From the NCBI GenBank assembly GCA_949752735.1, contig OX457041.1:27794900-27858899 (forward strand): a stretch of DNA of 64,000 nt, read 5' to 3'. The notes beneath the pieces were generated by a model, which searched no databases, was not told where the DNA came from, and saw nothing but the letters and a program-made list of their open reading frames with translations. Shown one piece after another: positions 11,306 to 20,081 of this stretch. Every line of letters starts with the position of its first letter. Within the stretch, counting starts at the first letter, position 1. This DNA comes from Lumbricus terrestris. Taxonomy: Eukaryota; Annelida; Clitellata; Crassiclitellata; Lumbricidae. The translations under genes and the position numbers were made by a program.

Positions 11306-12060
11306 CATCTTAACGAATTGATACGAATTAATAAATAATAATAATTAATAATGGACTTTATTTATATTTATAGTAACTTTTTAAATTTTCTCTCATGTTC
11401 CGTTCGATGTGCTCTTGATATTTGTCTCACTGCTTTGAAATTCTATCTTATACAGTGATGGAATTTATTAAACTTTTCTTTTCTTTTTCCATTTTATATC
11501 GCAGATTATTTTCTTCTAGTAGACTGCTATTGCTAATATTACTTTTTCTGCCCTTTTTTGCTTGTTTCTTCAAATTTCTTTCGAGTTTTCCTCATCTGGC
11601 TTTAACTATAACCTCGGCTACAAAATAGGCGTATACGTCAGACAACTCCGTCGTTGTTCATATGCTGTGACAGTGCCAGTCCCAATCCAGGATAAAGGAG
11701 GAGGGCGACGCCAACGTTCTTTGTTATCAAATCCTGTACAATCGCTAAACTGAAAATATTGGCCGTATACCTCAAACACGATATACATGTATACTTGCAT
11801 AGGCCCTATATATACACGAATATCTGTACATTATACGAAATTACCCCATCAATACATACATGTAATATGCTTATGTAAGCTAATTTTGTATAGCAGTATA
11901 ATGGTCAGCTAATTGTTATGCAAGAGCGTACAGCTGAGGAAGGCCAGGTGCCTGAGTGGCGGGAAAGTTGCAGCGGCGCGACGTCGCCGGAGAGCGAGAG
12001 AGACAGAGACAGAGAGAAAGACAGAGAGGGACAGAGAGACGGACAGAGTGACTGAAGGAA
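11306..12060. other. non-coding with a SINE/LINE-tail-like patch
   Basis: No gene. The patch 11645-11715 (GTGCCAGTCCCAATCCAGGA, then AGGAGGGCGAC) is related to 12865-12935 and, inverted, 60705-60770. All three share CCGCC..CTGG..., GTGCCAGTCC and GGAGGGCGAC elements, so it is an interspersed repeat family. GA-rich simple sequence occupies 11990-12055. Confidence 0.6.
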
Positions 12061-12112
12061 GAGTTACGCTAAGAGTGAGATAGGCACATGTAGGTGTGCT
12101 AGTCATGTATAG
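12061..12112 (-). repeat. right arm of 52-bp inverted repeat
   Basis: Exact reverse complement of 9362-9413. Confidence 0.9.
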
Positions 12113-12563
12113 GTGTAGTTAGAAGAAAGAAATAATAAGATGGCGTTTCTGTCGTATCATTGAATTGTTTGCCGTTGTTGGTGAATTTTGTGTTGATTGC
12201 AACTTTTGGAGATTTGAAGAAACTGAATACAAGAAACCGATCGTTGTTTTAAGTAAACAAGTTAAAGAACTTTAGACACTTATAAACTAGCCATTAGCTA
12301 CCTCAGTACAGTCATTAGGTTAGGCCTATAGGCTGCGCTACTGAACTTTTGAAGAGACTGGAAAGGCGTGAGGGATAAGCTCACAGCTTAAATAATACTT
12401 TTTGAAATCTACTTCACGGACTTCCAACAATATAGGCCTAAAGTCGTCTGAAAACATGTAAATTAACTGGACTCCGTTATCCATTAAATTTACTCTGTCA
12501 TGTAACCGAAATGCGGTTAGCAATTGGAGAATAAAAGAATATTCTTATCCTATCTTGTCTTAG

Positions 12564-12682
12564 CCTACATACCATTCCAGTGGTCTGGAATGGCCTTCCT
12601 TTTGAACTACGCCTACACCCTGGGACTCTATACCAGGATCCTTCCTAAGAACAACAAAGAAAGCACGGCGCTGTCCATATAA
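12564..12682 (+). CDS. orphan 3'-terminal coding exon
   Basis: A strong pyrimidine tract and acceptor (CTATCTTGTCTTAG) precede an open frame of 38 codons ending in TAA. It contains PFQWSGMAFLLNYAYTLGLY, which looks like a last membrane-spanning segment followed by the hydrophilic tail TRILPKNNKE. Third positions are mostly C or G (TAC, TTC, GCC, AAC, CTG, ACC), as in the other host exons here and unlike the flanks. I do not recognise the family. Upstream exons are not identified, and the candidate introns would cross the iGluR-like exons. Confidence 0.4.
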
Positions 12683-13308
12683 GAGCGGTTAGTTGTAGTC
12701 TATAGGGGAATGAGGAGTTCACTCTGAGTGGAGGAATGGAGAGCACGAAGCCCTGCATATATATATATACAAATGATGACCACCACACCTAATTAATGAC
12801 GTATACCCTCCTTGAGGCCTATATGTATAATATATATACTCAACGCCACATTTAATTCCACAGAGGGAACTCCGCCACTGGTCGCATTCGGGAGGTGCCA
12901 GTCCTAATCCTGGATAAACGAGGAGGGCGACAATAATCATCTTTGATAATATGGCAGTGTCGTTAAACAATAAACATGTAACAAGTGAACTGCAAAGATA
13001 CTCAACGCGACGCATTCTTCTTTATTATTGTTGTAAGATCATCTGTCAATGTCTGCAAAATAAAATACAAGTCAAGTGTTTCGTTGTAGACATACGACCT
13101 CATCAAGAAAGCGTTCACATAATATAATGTATATTACGAATAATATAATATTCTTAAACATAGAGTATAGGCCTAATAATTATTTTCAAAGTATGGCGCC
13201 TCTTTGTGGAAAACTTCCCAAAGGCGATAAAATGCAAATTGGTCATATAGGCCTATAGCCAAATAGTAACAACAGGTGCGACTACAAATTATTTCCTATA
13301 TTGTATCT

Positions 13309-13310
<2 letters not shown>
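12683..13310. other. non-coding with interspersed-repeat patch
   Basis: 12865-12935 belongs to the GTGCCAGTCC repeat family also seen at 11645 and 60705. Otherwise no feature. Confidence 0.5.
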
Positions 13311-13356
<46 letters not shown>

Positions 13357-13830
13357 CTATATATCGTGTGTGTGTGCCTCTGGGTGTGTGTGTGTGTGTG
13401 TGTGCGTGTGTGTGTATGAGTGCGTGGGTGTGCGTAGTTAGGTAAGTATTGCTTGAACGCATAATTTGTGCATGAATGATATTGGCATGTATACATGCGT
13501 GTGTATTGACTGTGTACGTACGTACGTACGTACACACGTACGTACGTATGTACGTACGCACGTACGTGTGTATGTATGTATGTATGTATGTGTGTATGTG
13601 TGTATGTATGTATGTATGTATGTATGTATGTATGTATGTATGTATGTATGTATGTATGTATGTATGTGTGTGTGTATGTATGTATGTATGTATGTATGTA
13701 TGTATGTATGTATGTATGTATGTATGTATGTATGTATGTATGTATGTATGTATGTATGTATAGTGTATACATATGTATGTATATTGGTATGCATATATGT
13801 ATGCATGTATGTATGTGTATATGTATTTTG
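13311..13830. repeat. compound TA / GT / CGTA / GTAT microsatellite
   Basis: (TA)n at 13311-13353, (GT)n at 13364-13412, (ACGT)n at 13515-13565 and about 50 units of GTAT from 13569 to 13763, then decay. The Tyr/Ile/His/Thr and Met/Tyr/Val/Cys frames over it are artefacts. Confidence 0.95.
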
Positions 13831-14206
13831 TATGTATATTTTTGTATGTTTGCATATAATTATGCAGGAATTAATGCATGCTTATCTGTATGCATGCTCG
13901 CAAATATGCAATTATAGCCTATACAGTATAATACACGTGGTACACATAAAAATGCAAAATTGTTGATTTTCTTTGGTCTGGTTGGTGCGCAGTTTTTGGA
14001 TCGAAGTTCCAACTGTTATTATGTACAACTTGAGAAAATGCAAAGACGTGATGACATAATATATGTATTATAGTATACAGTCCATATGTTATAATAATAT
14101 CCATATGCGCTTGAGTTGTTGCCTTCAATGCAGACAATCGCTGTGAACGCAAAAGTGTCTAATACAATACAATACTGTATATGATTCGAGGTTGAATGTG
14201 GTTGCG
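13831..14206. other. 3' flank of the LRR gene, non-coding
   Basis: AT-rich sequence downstream of the minus-strand LRR stop codon; likely includes its 3' UTR. No certain poly(A) signal picked out. Confidence 0.4.
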
Positions 14207-15229
14207 TCAGATTCGGTTGCACTTCGATGAGTCTTGATCGCGCACACAGCTCAAGTCCAGCCAGCTGGTGATCAACGTTTCTCGGAGATTAACTGGCATC
14301 CAGCATTTTCCAGGAACGAACGGAAGACTCTTTCGATTGTCCTTCCACTTCGACATTAACTTATTTTTCAGTCCGCGCAGCCAGAATATGGAACAGTTGC
14401 AGTGGAAGGGATTCTCGCGCAGGTTCAGGTATTCGAGGTGGATGTGGTTCTCCAGCATGCAGCGGTCGATCGTCTGGATCCGGTTGTAGGAGACGTCGAG
14501 GTACCTCAGCGCCGGTAGGTAGGCAACCTCGTTGGGGATGTCGGTCAGCTTGTTTCCGTCGAGGGTCAAGTGTTCGAGGTGCGGAAGCAGCAGGGTTCCC
14601 ATCGGAAGGAAGGAAAGACTGTTGTCACCTAGGTCCAGCAGTTCGATGTTCGGCGTGTCTCTGAAGACGTCGAACTCGATGCGTTCAAGGGAGCTCTCGG
14701 CCAGGTTGAGGACCTTGAGGTTCTTCAGTCCGTGGAAGACCTTCGAACGCAGCTTCCTCAGAGGATTGTGGCCGAGCAGAAGCGAGTGCAGCGAGACGAG
14801 GTCAGAGAAGACGAACGGTTCGAGGTGTTGGATGCGGTTCCCGCGAAGGTCGAGACTCTTGAGGTTCCAGAGTCCGTTGAATGTGTTCCACGAGATCCGT
14901 TCGATGCTGCAGTAGCCGAGGTCGAGAGTATGGAGGTTCATCTGGTGACGGAAGACGTCCGGAATGAGATCGGCCATCGAGTTCCCGGCCAAGGTCAACT
15001 GCTCGAGGCTTCGAAGGTCGTGGAAGACGGGACCGGGAAGTCGGTGGATGCGGTTCTCCGCCAGACTGAGGTTACGAAGAGCCGTCATGCCGCGAAAGAC
15101 CTTCGCCGGAAGTCGGGTGATGTTGGACCAGGCGAGGTTCAGAGCCAGCAGGTGCTTGTTGACTCCGACGAAAGCTTTTCCGCTGACCTGGTCGCTGAAG
15201 TTGTTGCCCTGAAGGTCAAGTTCGGACAC
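14207..15229 (-). CDS. secreted LRR protein, exon 2 (LRRs and C-terminal cap)
   Basis: Last coding exon. An acceptor (TTTGTGCGGCAG) is followed in phase 0 by VSELDLQGNNF, and then about 12 leucine-rich repeats of about 24 residues (for example LRNLSLAENRIHRLP and LKSLDLRGNRIQHLE). A cysteine-rich C-terminal cap closes them: NPFHCNCSIFWLRGL, with later C residues in GKCWMP and LDLSC. The protein ends a few residues later without a membrane segment, so a secreted binding protein is likely. The first coding exon is at 33668-34051. Together they give a 468-residue protein. Upstream in-frame sequence to 15301 is intronic. The family is extracellular LRR; the ligand cannot be inferred. Confidence 0.85.
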   Translation of the reverse strand: MSELDLQGNNFSDQVSGKAFVGVNKHLLALNLAWSNITRLPAKVFRGMTALRNLSLAENRIHRLPGPVFHDLRSLEQLTLAGNSMADLIPDVFRHQMNLHTLDLGYCSIERISWNTFNGLWNLKSLDLRGNRIQHLEPFVFSDLVSLHSLLLGHNPLRKLRSKVFHGLKNLKVLNLAESSLERIEFDVFRDTPNIELLDLGDNSLSFLPMGTLLLPHLEHLTLDGNKLTDIPNEVAYLPALRYLDVSYNRIQTIDRCMLENHIHLEYLNLRENPFHCNCSIFWLRGLKNKLMSKWKDNRKSLPFVPGKCWMPVNLRETLITSWLDLSCVRDQDSSKCNRI

Positions 15230-15754
15230 CTGCCGCACAAAGACATTCAGAAAACCACATACGATAGCAGACTCTGTACATGTATACCAGAAAACATTCA
15301 ACTGCAGAGTGGATGCTACTTAAGAGCGCCATGCAACTGCGGCACTGCCTCAATTACAGGCATAGACAAATTACACACGTGCATACATATGCACATGCAC
15401 GTCACACATACATATATACGCACATTCATACATGCAATTCGTGTATACAATACATAGATGGATGGAGATATATGCAAGTTGCACGCTGTCGCAATTCAAG
15501 TCGGCAACATGGGAACACAACTTACACACATCTCAAATTAAGTTCCTCTTATATACCATGTAGACCTAAGTATACAGACTATGTATACAGAGGCATATAC
15601 ATGTACACAAATATGCATACTTGCACGCATACTTGCCTATGTAGGCTACTTACATGCATATAACATATATATATATAAATACATACGTATACGTTTATGT
15701 AAGCATGTGCATAAACATGCAAACTGACGAATAAAAAAAGAAGATGGGCATATG

Positions 15755-15924
15755 CAGGTTGCGCCAAAAAAGACCCCTTAGCTTGCCAATATCTTGACCA
15801 AAAGTAAGAATTTCGAAATGAAATTTTACGGGCTTATAGACAATTCATATTTACACATCATGGCCAGATTTCATCAAAATGTTTTGCTACTTTTTGTTGC
15901 GTTACGTTTTTGAATCGTCAAAAA
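15755..15924. mobile_element. mariner-like MITE, left piece, split by the Polinton
   Basis: Matches the left arm of the elements at 7996 and 57753, for example ATGAAATTTTACGGGCTTA and CAATTCATATTTACACATCA. The remaining piece continues after the Polinton at about 32147-32205 (CACTAAAAGCGATATAAC). Confidence 0.75.
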
Positions 15925-15930
15925 ACGGTG
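15925..15930 (+). repeat. Polinton target-site duplication, left
   Basis: ACGGTG, identical to 32147-32152. Six-base duplications are the hallmark of Polinton/Maverick integration. Confidence 0.95.
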
Positions 15931-16282
15931 AGTAGATAGATTAAGACTATTCTGGGACATTTGACCTTAACCATGGTTCAACTTTTCCAAATCACCCATA
16001 ACCATGGTTCAAAAATATAACCACCCAATAACCATGGTTCAAAAATATATCCACCCATAACCATGGTTCAAAAAATTTGCTGACTCATCAAAAAATTTGT
16101 CAACCCAAACCATGGTTAAACTTTTCCCAACTTTTCCCAACTTTTCCAAAACTACCATAACCATGGTTCAAAAAATATGTCACCCATAACCATGGTTCAA
16201 AAATTTGCCACCCCATAACCACCCCAGCACGCGCCTATGACTCATCATGTGGGGAATTTCCAGTAGTTTCGATGATGAGTCA
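15931..16282 (+). repeat. Polinton left terminal inverted repeat
   Basis: 352 bp matching 31794-32146 in reverse complement, with one 1-bp indel in an A-run. It contains seven ACCATGGT palindromes, and near the inner end TGACTCA at 16238-16244, GGGGAATTTCC at 16251-16261 and TGAGTCA at 16276-16282. Confidence 0.95.
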
Positions 16283-16308
16283 TAGGGTGAGTGGGGAAAT
16301 ACTCATCA

Positions 16309-17223
16309 TCACATGACCACTAAGTCTTCATTATTTACCCACAAATTAAAAGACTCTGGATATCCAAGCCACTTCACGAGCGATTTCTTCCCACGTTTCC
16401 TGATAATCTTTTCTATTCTAAATATTTCTTGAGTTGTTTTCTGTAGCTCCTGTTCATAAAAACTACCTTGTATTTCCTCACCATTAGAATCAGTAATCTT
16501 ATAAGTTGGTGGAACCGTGTATTGAATCTGGGATACTGTAAATACCTCCTCAGTCCATCGGGGTGTATATCCCTTCTCAAAAATGTTCTTCTTCTTAGTT
16601 ATTCTGACTTTATCACCTATTGAAAACTTTGGTACAATAGGCTCTGAAATCTCTTTACCATTTAAATTCATAAATACGGTCCTTTCATTCACTTTCATAC
16701 TAGCCTTAACGGGTGTCATTTTAATGGAAGAATGCCTTGTATTATTATAATTGATAACCATTTCATCTAATATATTGATATATCTTCTCGTCGAGTTAGC
16801 TGAAAAATATTTATACATCTTTTCTTTCATCGTTCGGTTCCATCTCTCAACGACGCAAGATTTTTCCTCATTCTCAGTAGAGTACAAATCAACCAAATTC
16901 TTGACGTCCTTGTTATAAAATTCTTTGCCTTTGTCAACCCATAATTTCACAGGCTTCCTCCCACCCTCGAGTATCTTCATAAAACCGGCAGCTGTAGATT
17001 TCCCACTCTTATCTTTCAATGTCACAATCCAACCGTATTTAGAAAAAACATCTATAACGGTTAATAGGTATTTCACCCCATCGTTATCTTTAGCGAAGCT
17101 CTGCATGTCTACCAAATCAGCCGCCCATATCTCATCTATCCCATTAACAATCACCTTCCTCTTCCTAAAATGTCTAACCACCGGTTTATGTAACTCATCA
17201 GCTAATTGATCAGTCCATTTCAC
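16309..17223 (-). CDS. retrovirus-type integrase with chromodomain
   Basis: Carries out integration of the element and makes the 6-bp duplication. From the first frame codon, the rve catalytic core has Asp at 36 (WAADLVDM), Asp at 97 (LWVDKGKEFY) and Glu at 126 (CVVERWNRT). The C terminus (FRIEKIIRKRGKKSLVKWLG) is a chromodomain, which in related integrases binds chromatin. Two oddities stand out. The second Asp and Glu are 28 residues apart instead of the usual about 35. There is also no usable ATG before the catalytic core: the frame opens with GTG overlapping the stop of the upstream phospholipase gene, next to a slippery run of A. Expression by -1 frameshifting is therefore possible. The zinc-binding N-terminal part seen in other Polinton integrases is not visible. 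Confidence 0.9.
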   Translation of the reverse strand: MKWTDQLADELHKPVVRHFRKRKVIVNGIDEIWAADLVDMQSFAKDNDGVKYLLTVIDVFSKYGWIVTLKDKSGKSTAAGFMKILEGGRKPVKLWVDKGKEFYNKDVKNLVDLYSTENEEKSCVVERWNRTMKEKMYKYFSANSTRRYINILDEMVINYNNTRHSSIKMTPVKASMKVNERTVFMNLNGKEISEPIVPKFSIGDKVRITKKKNIFEKGYTPRWTEEVFTVSQIQYTVPPTYKITDSNGEEIQGSFYEQELQKTTQEIFRIEKIIRKRGKKSLVKWLGYPESFNLWVNNEDLVVM

Positions 17224-17744
17224 TTCAGAGCTTTTTTTAAACCTAACCCAAGACTCGCTTTAGTAGATAATATAGGTTTAACTATGGCCCTCTCCACTCG
17301 TTCACGCAAGCTCGGGTTAGAAATATTGTTCAAATCATTAATCATGGCTAAATCCGCAATATTCCTAGAAGCTGTATCAGTATGTTGATTGTAAGCTAAA
17401 TCATGGTAATACGCCGCGTTATCTACTCGATTAATAGGTTTACTCCAATCTTTGGGAGTCTCGTCAGGATTCAGTCTCTTGTCTAACCGGGTACCTGGAC
17501 CGGTAAAATGATGTCCTGGTAAATGCATCTCGCCGGGAAACTTAGCCCAAGGTAGTTTAATGTTACTAGTAGCTGCATTCAATGAACTAACTAAATCTCC
17601 ACCTTTCATGGCTCCTTTTACGAATTGAGTTTTTGTTTTCCCGCATACAACGCAAACGCCTCTAAGCATAGATCTACCGTTATTAGCTATAGTGTTCTGC
17701 ACGTCTCTTGTTTCGGTCTGCTTTTTACACTTTACGCAATACAT
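17220..17744 (-). CDS. zinc-ribbon/parvovirus-type phospholipase A2
   Basis: 174 residues. An N-terminal zinc ribbon has Cys 3, 6, 31 and 34 (YCVKC...CVVC). It is followed by a phospholipase A2 fold with the calcium-loop motif TGPGT at about 81-85 and the catalytic pair His114-Asp115 in YYHDLAY. This is the PLA2 type found in the unique region of parvovirus VP1, where it opens endosomal membrane during entry; a similar entry role is inferred. The ATG at 17744 is well placed. It is divergent from the ATPase gene, with 29 bp between the start codons. Its last codons overlap the integrase frame. Confidence 0.85.
   Translation of the reverse strand: MYCVKCKKQTETRDVQNTIANNGRSMLRGVCVVCGKTKTQFVKGAMKGGDLVSSLNAATSNIKLPWAKFPGEMHLPGHHFTGPGTRLDKRLNPDETPKDWSKPINRVDNAAYYHDLAYNQHTDTASRNIADLAMINDLNNISNPSLRERVERAIVKPILSTKASLGLGLKKALK
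17226..17240 (-). promoter_or_regulatory. candidate -1 frameshift site
   Basis: Minus strand GGTTTAAAAAAAGCTC. In the phospholipase frame the codons are GGT TTA AAA AAA, giving T_TTA_AAA and A_AAA_AAA in X_XXY_YYZ arrangement. A -1 shift here enters the open integrase frame and bypasses the phospholipase stop a few codons on. No pseudoknot was checked. Confidence 0.45.
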
Positions 17745-17773
17745 TTCGCTTTTTTAATATAAATATATTTAAA
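17745..17773. promoter_or_regulatory. divergent promoter region
   Basis: 29 bp of almost pure A/T, including AATATAAATATATTTAAA, between divergent start codons at 17744 and 17774. It must hold signals for both the integrase/phospholipase block and the virion block. Confidence 0.5.
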
Positions 17774-18559
17774 ATGGAAATCAAAGATCTGAGTTGGGGA
17801 TCTGCGCTAACGAAAAGATTTAATAATCCTTTGCTACCTAAAAGTATACGTGGGTTGATAATCGGAAAGTCCGGCTGCGGAAAAACGACGCTTCTTCTGA
17901 ATCTATTACTTAGGTCGGGCTGGTTGGACTATAATAACCTCCAGGTATTCGGTAAATCTCTGTTTCAACTTGAATATCGTATTATTAAAAAAGCCTTCGA
18001 AGAAAAATTACCAAAAGAATCGATCGTTGGATTATTCGAGCTTCAAGAGGAAATCATGAAACTAAACGCGCCGCCAGCCCTCGTTATGGAAGAAATGGCC
18101 AAAGAATCAAAAGCCAAATCCGATATAATTGCCAAGTTCTTTGAAAAAGCCGATGATGTGCCAGACCCGAGTGCTTTGAGTAGTGAAAAGAAGAATCTGA
18201 TGATTTTTGATGATTTACAATTGGAAAAACAAAACAAATGTGAAATGTATTATATTCGGGGGAGGCATAGTAATGTGGACTGTTTTTACCTAGCACAGAA
18301 TTATTTCAAACTACCGCGACAAACGATCAGAGAGAATGCAAACTTTATTTGCCTGTTCAAGCAGGACCCGAAAAACCTTAACCATATTTACTGCGACCAT
18401 GTTAGTACAGACATGCATAAAGACGAATTTAGAAAACTATGCAAAACGGTGTGGAAACAACCGCACGGATTCCTTGTTATTGATCTAACTAGTAAAAATA
18501 ATGATGGTAAATATCGCTGCGGTTTCGACCTATTTTATGAAATCGAAAATCCTCTGTAG
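17774..18559 (+). CDS. FtsK/HerA-type genome packaging ATPase
   Basis: 261 residues from the ATG at 17774, which follows TATTTAAA; the frame is open further upstream but lacks an ATG. Walker A GKSGCGKTT is at residues 31-39 and Walker B is LMIFDDLQ. These belong to the A32-like packaging ATPases of Polintons, adintoviruses and larger eukaryotic DNA viruses, which pump DNA into preformed capsids. It leads the rightward virion gene block. Confidence 0.92.
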   Translation: MEIKDLSWGSALTKRFNNPLLPKSIRGLIIGKSGCGKTTLLLNLLLRSGWLDYNNLQVFGKSLFQLEYRIIKKAFEEKLPKESIVGLFELQEEIMKLNAPPALVMEEMAKESKAKSDIIAKFFEKADDVPDPSALSSEKKNLMIFDDLQLEKQNKCEMYYIRGRHSNVDCFYLAQNYFKLPRQTIRENANFICLFKQDPKNLNHIYCDHVSTDMHKDEFRKLCKTVWKQPHGFLVIDLTSKNNDGKYRCGFDLFYEIENPL

Positions 18560-18587
18560 TAAAAAATTATTCTTGACCTAATAACAA

Positions 18588-19382
18588 ATGGAATCATCGC
18601 TTCTCAAACAGATAGCTGATAATACGGAAAAGACGGCTCGTAACACAGAACCAAAAAAGTCATTTTACATTTTCCTGAGCGAAAAGAGCTCACGAATCAG
18701 AACAGATTTTAATCCGTCAATTGAACTGGACACAAATAAAAACTATGAAATGGCTCTTCTAAATCTCGAAACGTACTATTCTTTTCCAAATATCGACGCG
18801 ACAAACAACAACTTCACATATTCACCAGATGATGACACAGACTGGATTACCATAAAAGTCCCTGAAGGATGCTATGAAATAACTGAAATCAACGAATGCA
18901 TACAGAGAATAATGAAGAGGAGAGGGCATTACGATGAGATAAATTCAGAGTACTGTATCTCAATACAACCAAACACCAATACGTTGAAGTCTGTATTAAA
19001 TATAGCACCCGGCTATCGGGTTAACTTTGACCTCAAGAATTCAATCGGATCAGTTCTAGGTTTTGAAAGATTACTCTATCGGAGCGGATATAACGAATCG
19101 CAGAACTTGGTAAATATAATGAGTATTAGCACTTTGCGAGTGACTAACGACATTATCGGGTCTTCGTACTCCAACGGAACGACAGAAAACGTGATACATT
19201 CTTTTTTCCCAAACGTAGGGCCGGGTTACAAGATTTTCGAAGTGCCACACAATTTAATATATCTTCCCATTACGCTATCTTCGATTTCAGCGATGACGAC
19301 GGCGCTCACAGACCAAAATGGGAAACAGGTAAATCTTAGAGGAGAAGACTTGACGATTCGTTTTCACATCAGAGAAGTTTGA
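18588..19382 (+). CDS. penton-like minor capsid protein
   Basis: 264 residues. After a short polar N terminus, YEMALLNLETYYSFPNID and VPEGCYEITEIN match the single-jelly-roll penton (minor capsid) family of Polintons. It would form the fivefold vertices and probably anchors the fibre-like proteins. It lies between the ATPase and the hydrophobic core-protein genes, as is common in these elements. Confidence 0.8.
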   Translation: MESSLLKQIADNTEKTARNTEPKKSFYIFLSEKSSRIRTDFNPSIELDTNKNYEMALLNLETYYSFPNIDATNNNFTYSPDDDTDWITIKVPEGCYEITEINECIQRIMKRRGHYDEINSEYCISIQPNTNTLKSVLNIAPGYRVNFDLKNSIGSVLGFERLLYRSGYNESQNLVNIMSISTLRVTNDIIGSSYSNGTTENVIHSFFPNVGPGYKIFEVPHNLIYLPITLSSISAMTTALTDQNGKQVNLRGEDLTIRFHIREV

Positions 19383-19405
19383 AAGTTTTTTTGTTAATTT
19401 ATAAA

Positions 19406-20020
19406 ATGAGTCATTACACGTGCGTAAAAGTTAATATTTCAGAAGCACAACAAGACAAAATTAAAAAATCTCTTCAAGCGGGAACTGGTGTGAGTATCAA
19501 ACTAAGCCATAGCGATATAAACGGAGAGCATGCTTTGGCTTTCACGCAAGCACAGGTCAATAAATTAACCAAAGCGTATGAAAAAGGAACAGGTGTGATC
19601 ATCAAAATGAGTAAAACGCAATTGGAGAACAATAAGAAAGTCCAAGGGGGATTTATAGGCGCCTTACTTCCGTTTCTAGCAACAGCGGGTAAATTCCTTG
19701 TGTCCACATTACTACCTAGTTTAGCTACGGGGGCTATGGCTGGCTTAGGTTCCGCGACCGCGTCGAAGATTGTTGATTCAATCAGCGGATCTGGTGTAAA
19801 GTACCTGAAGAAAATATATGCGAAGAAAGGCGATATGACGTGTAAGATAAAATCAGTCGGGTCTGGTTTGTACTTATCCCCATGGCCAAAAGGCACCTCG
19901 ATAACAGGATCCGGGTTGTTTTTGAAAACAGGGTCGGGGTATGTGCCTATAGGTGAAGGACTTTTGTTAGGCCCTAATTCTCCGCTTAAAAATATTCCGA
20001 TACTCGGCATGATATTTTAA
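19406..20020 (+). CDS. glycine-rich membrane-associated virion protein
   Basis: Starts at the ATG at 19406 in TTTATAAAATGAG; an open extension to 19379 is ignored. About 204 residues. Two similar N-terminal segments (GTGVSIKLSHSDI and GTGVIIKMSKTQL) form an internal duplication. A long hydrophobic segment with GGFIGALLPFLATAGKFLV and GAMAGLGSATASKI follows, then a C terminus with LLLGPNSPLKNIPILG. This C-terminal signature recurs in Polinton/adintovirus core proteins thought to be membrane active. Exact role unknown. Confidence 0.7.
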   Translation: MSHYTCVKVNISEAQQDKIKKSLQAGTGVSIKLSHSDINGEHALAFTQAQVNKLTKAYEKGTGVIIKMSKTQLENNKKVQGGFIGALLPFLATAGKFLVSTLLPSLATGAMAGLGSATASKIVDSISGSGVKYLKKIYAKKGDMTCKIKSVGSGLYLSPWPKGTSITGSGLFLKTGSGYVPIGEGLLLGPNSPLKNIPILGMIF

Positions 20021-20081
20021 ACGCGGGAGATTACGTTATGTAAATTATCTGTTATAAAAAAATATCGTGTAAATAAAACGA

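Noticed and set aside
13300..13800. CRISPR-like regular spacing
   Set aside because: Simple sequence repeats without unique spacers, in an animal genome.
13296..13966. Tyr/Ile/His/Thr-rich and Met/Tyr/Val/Cys-rich frames
   Set aside because: Translations of the GTAT/CATA microsatellite.
14732..15457. Plus-strand 241-codon frame opposite the LRR exon
   Set aside because: Shadow of the LRR coding strand; no domain.
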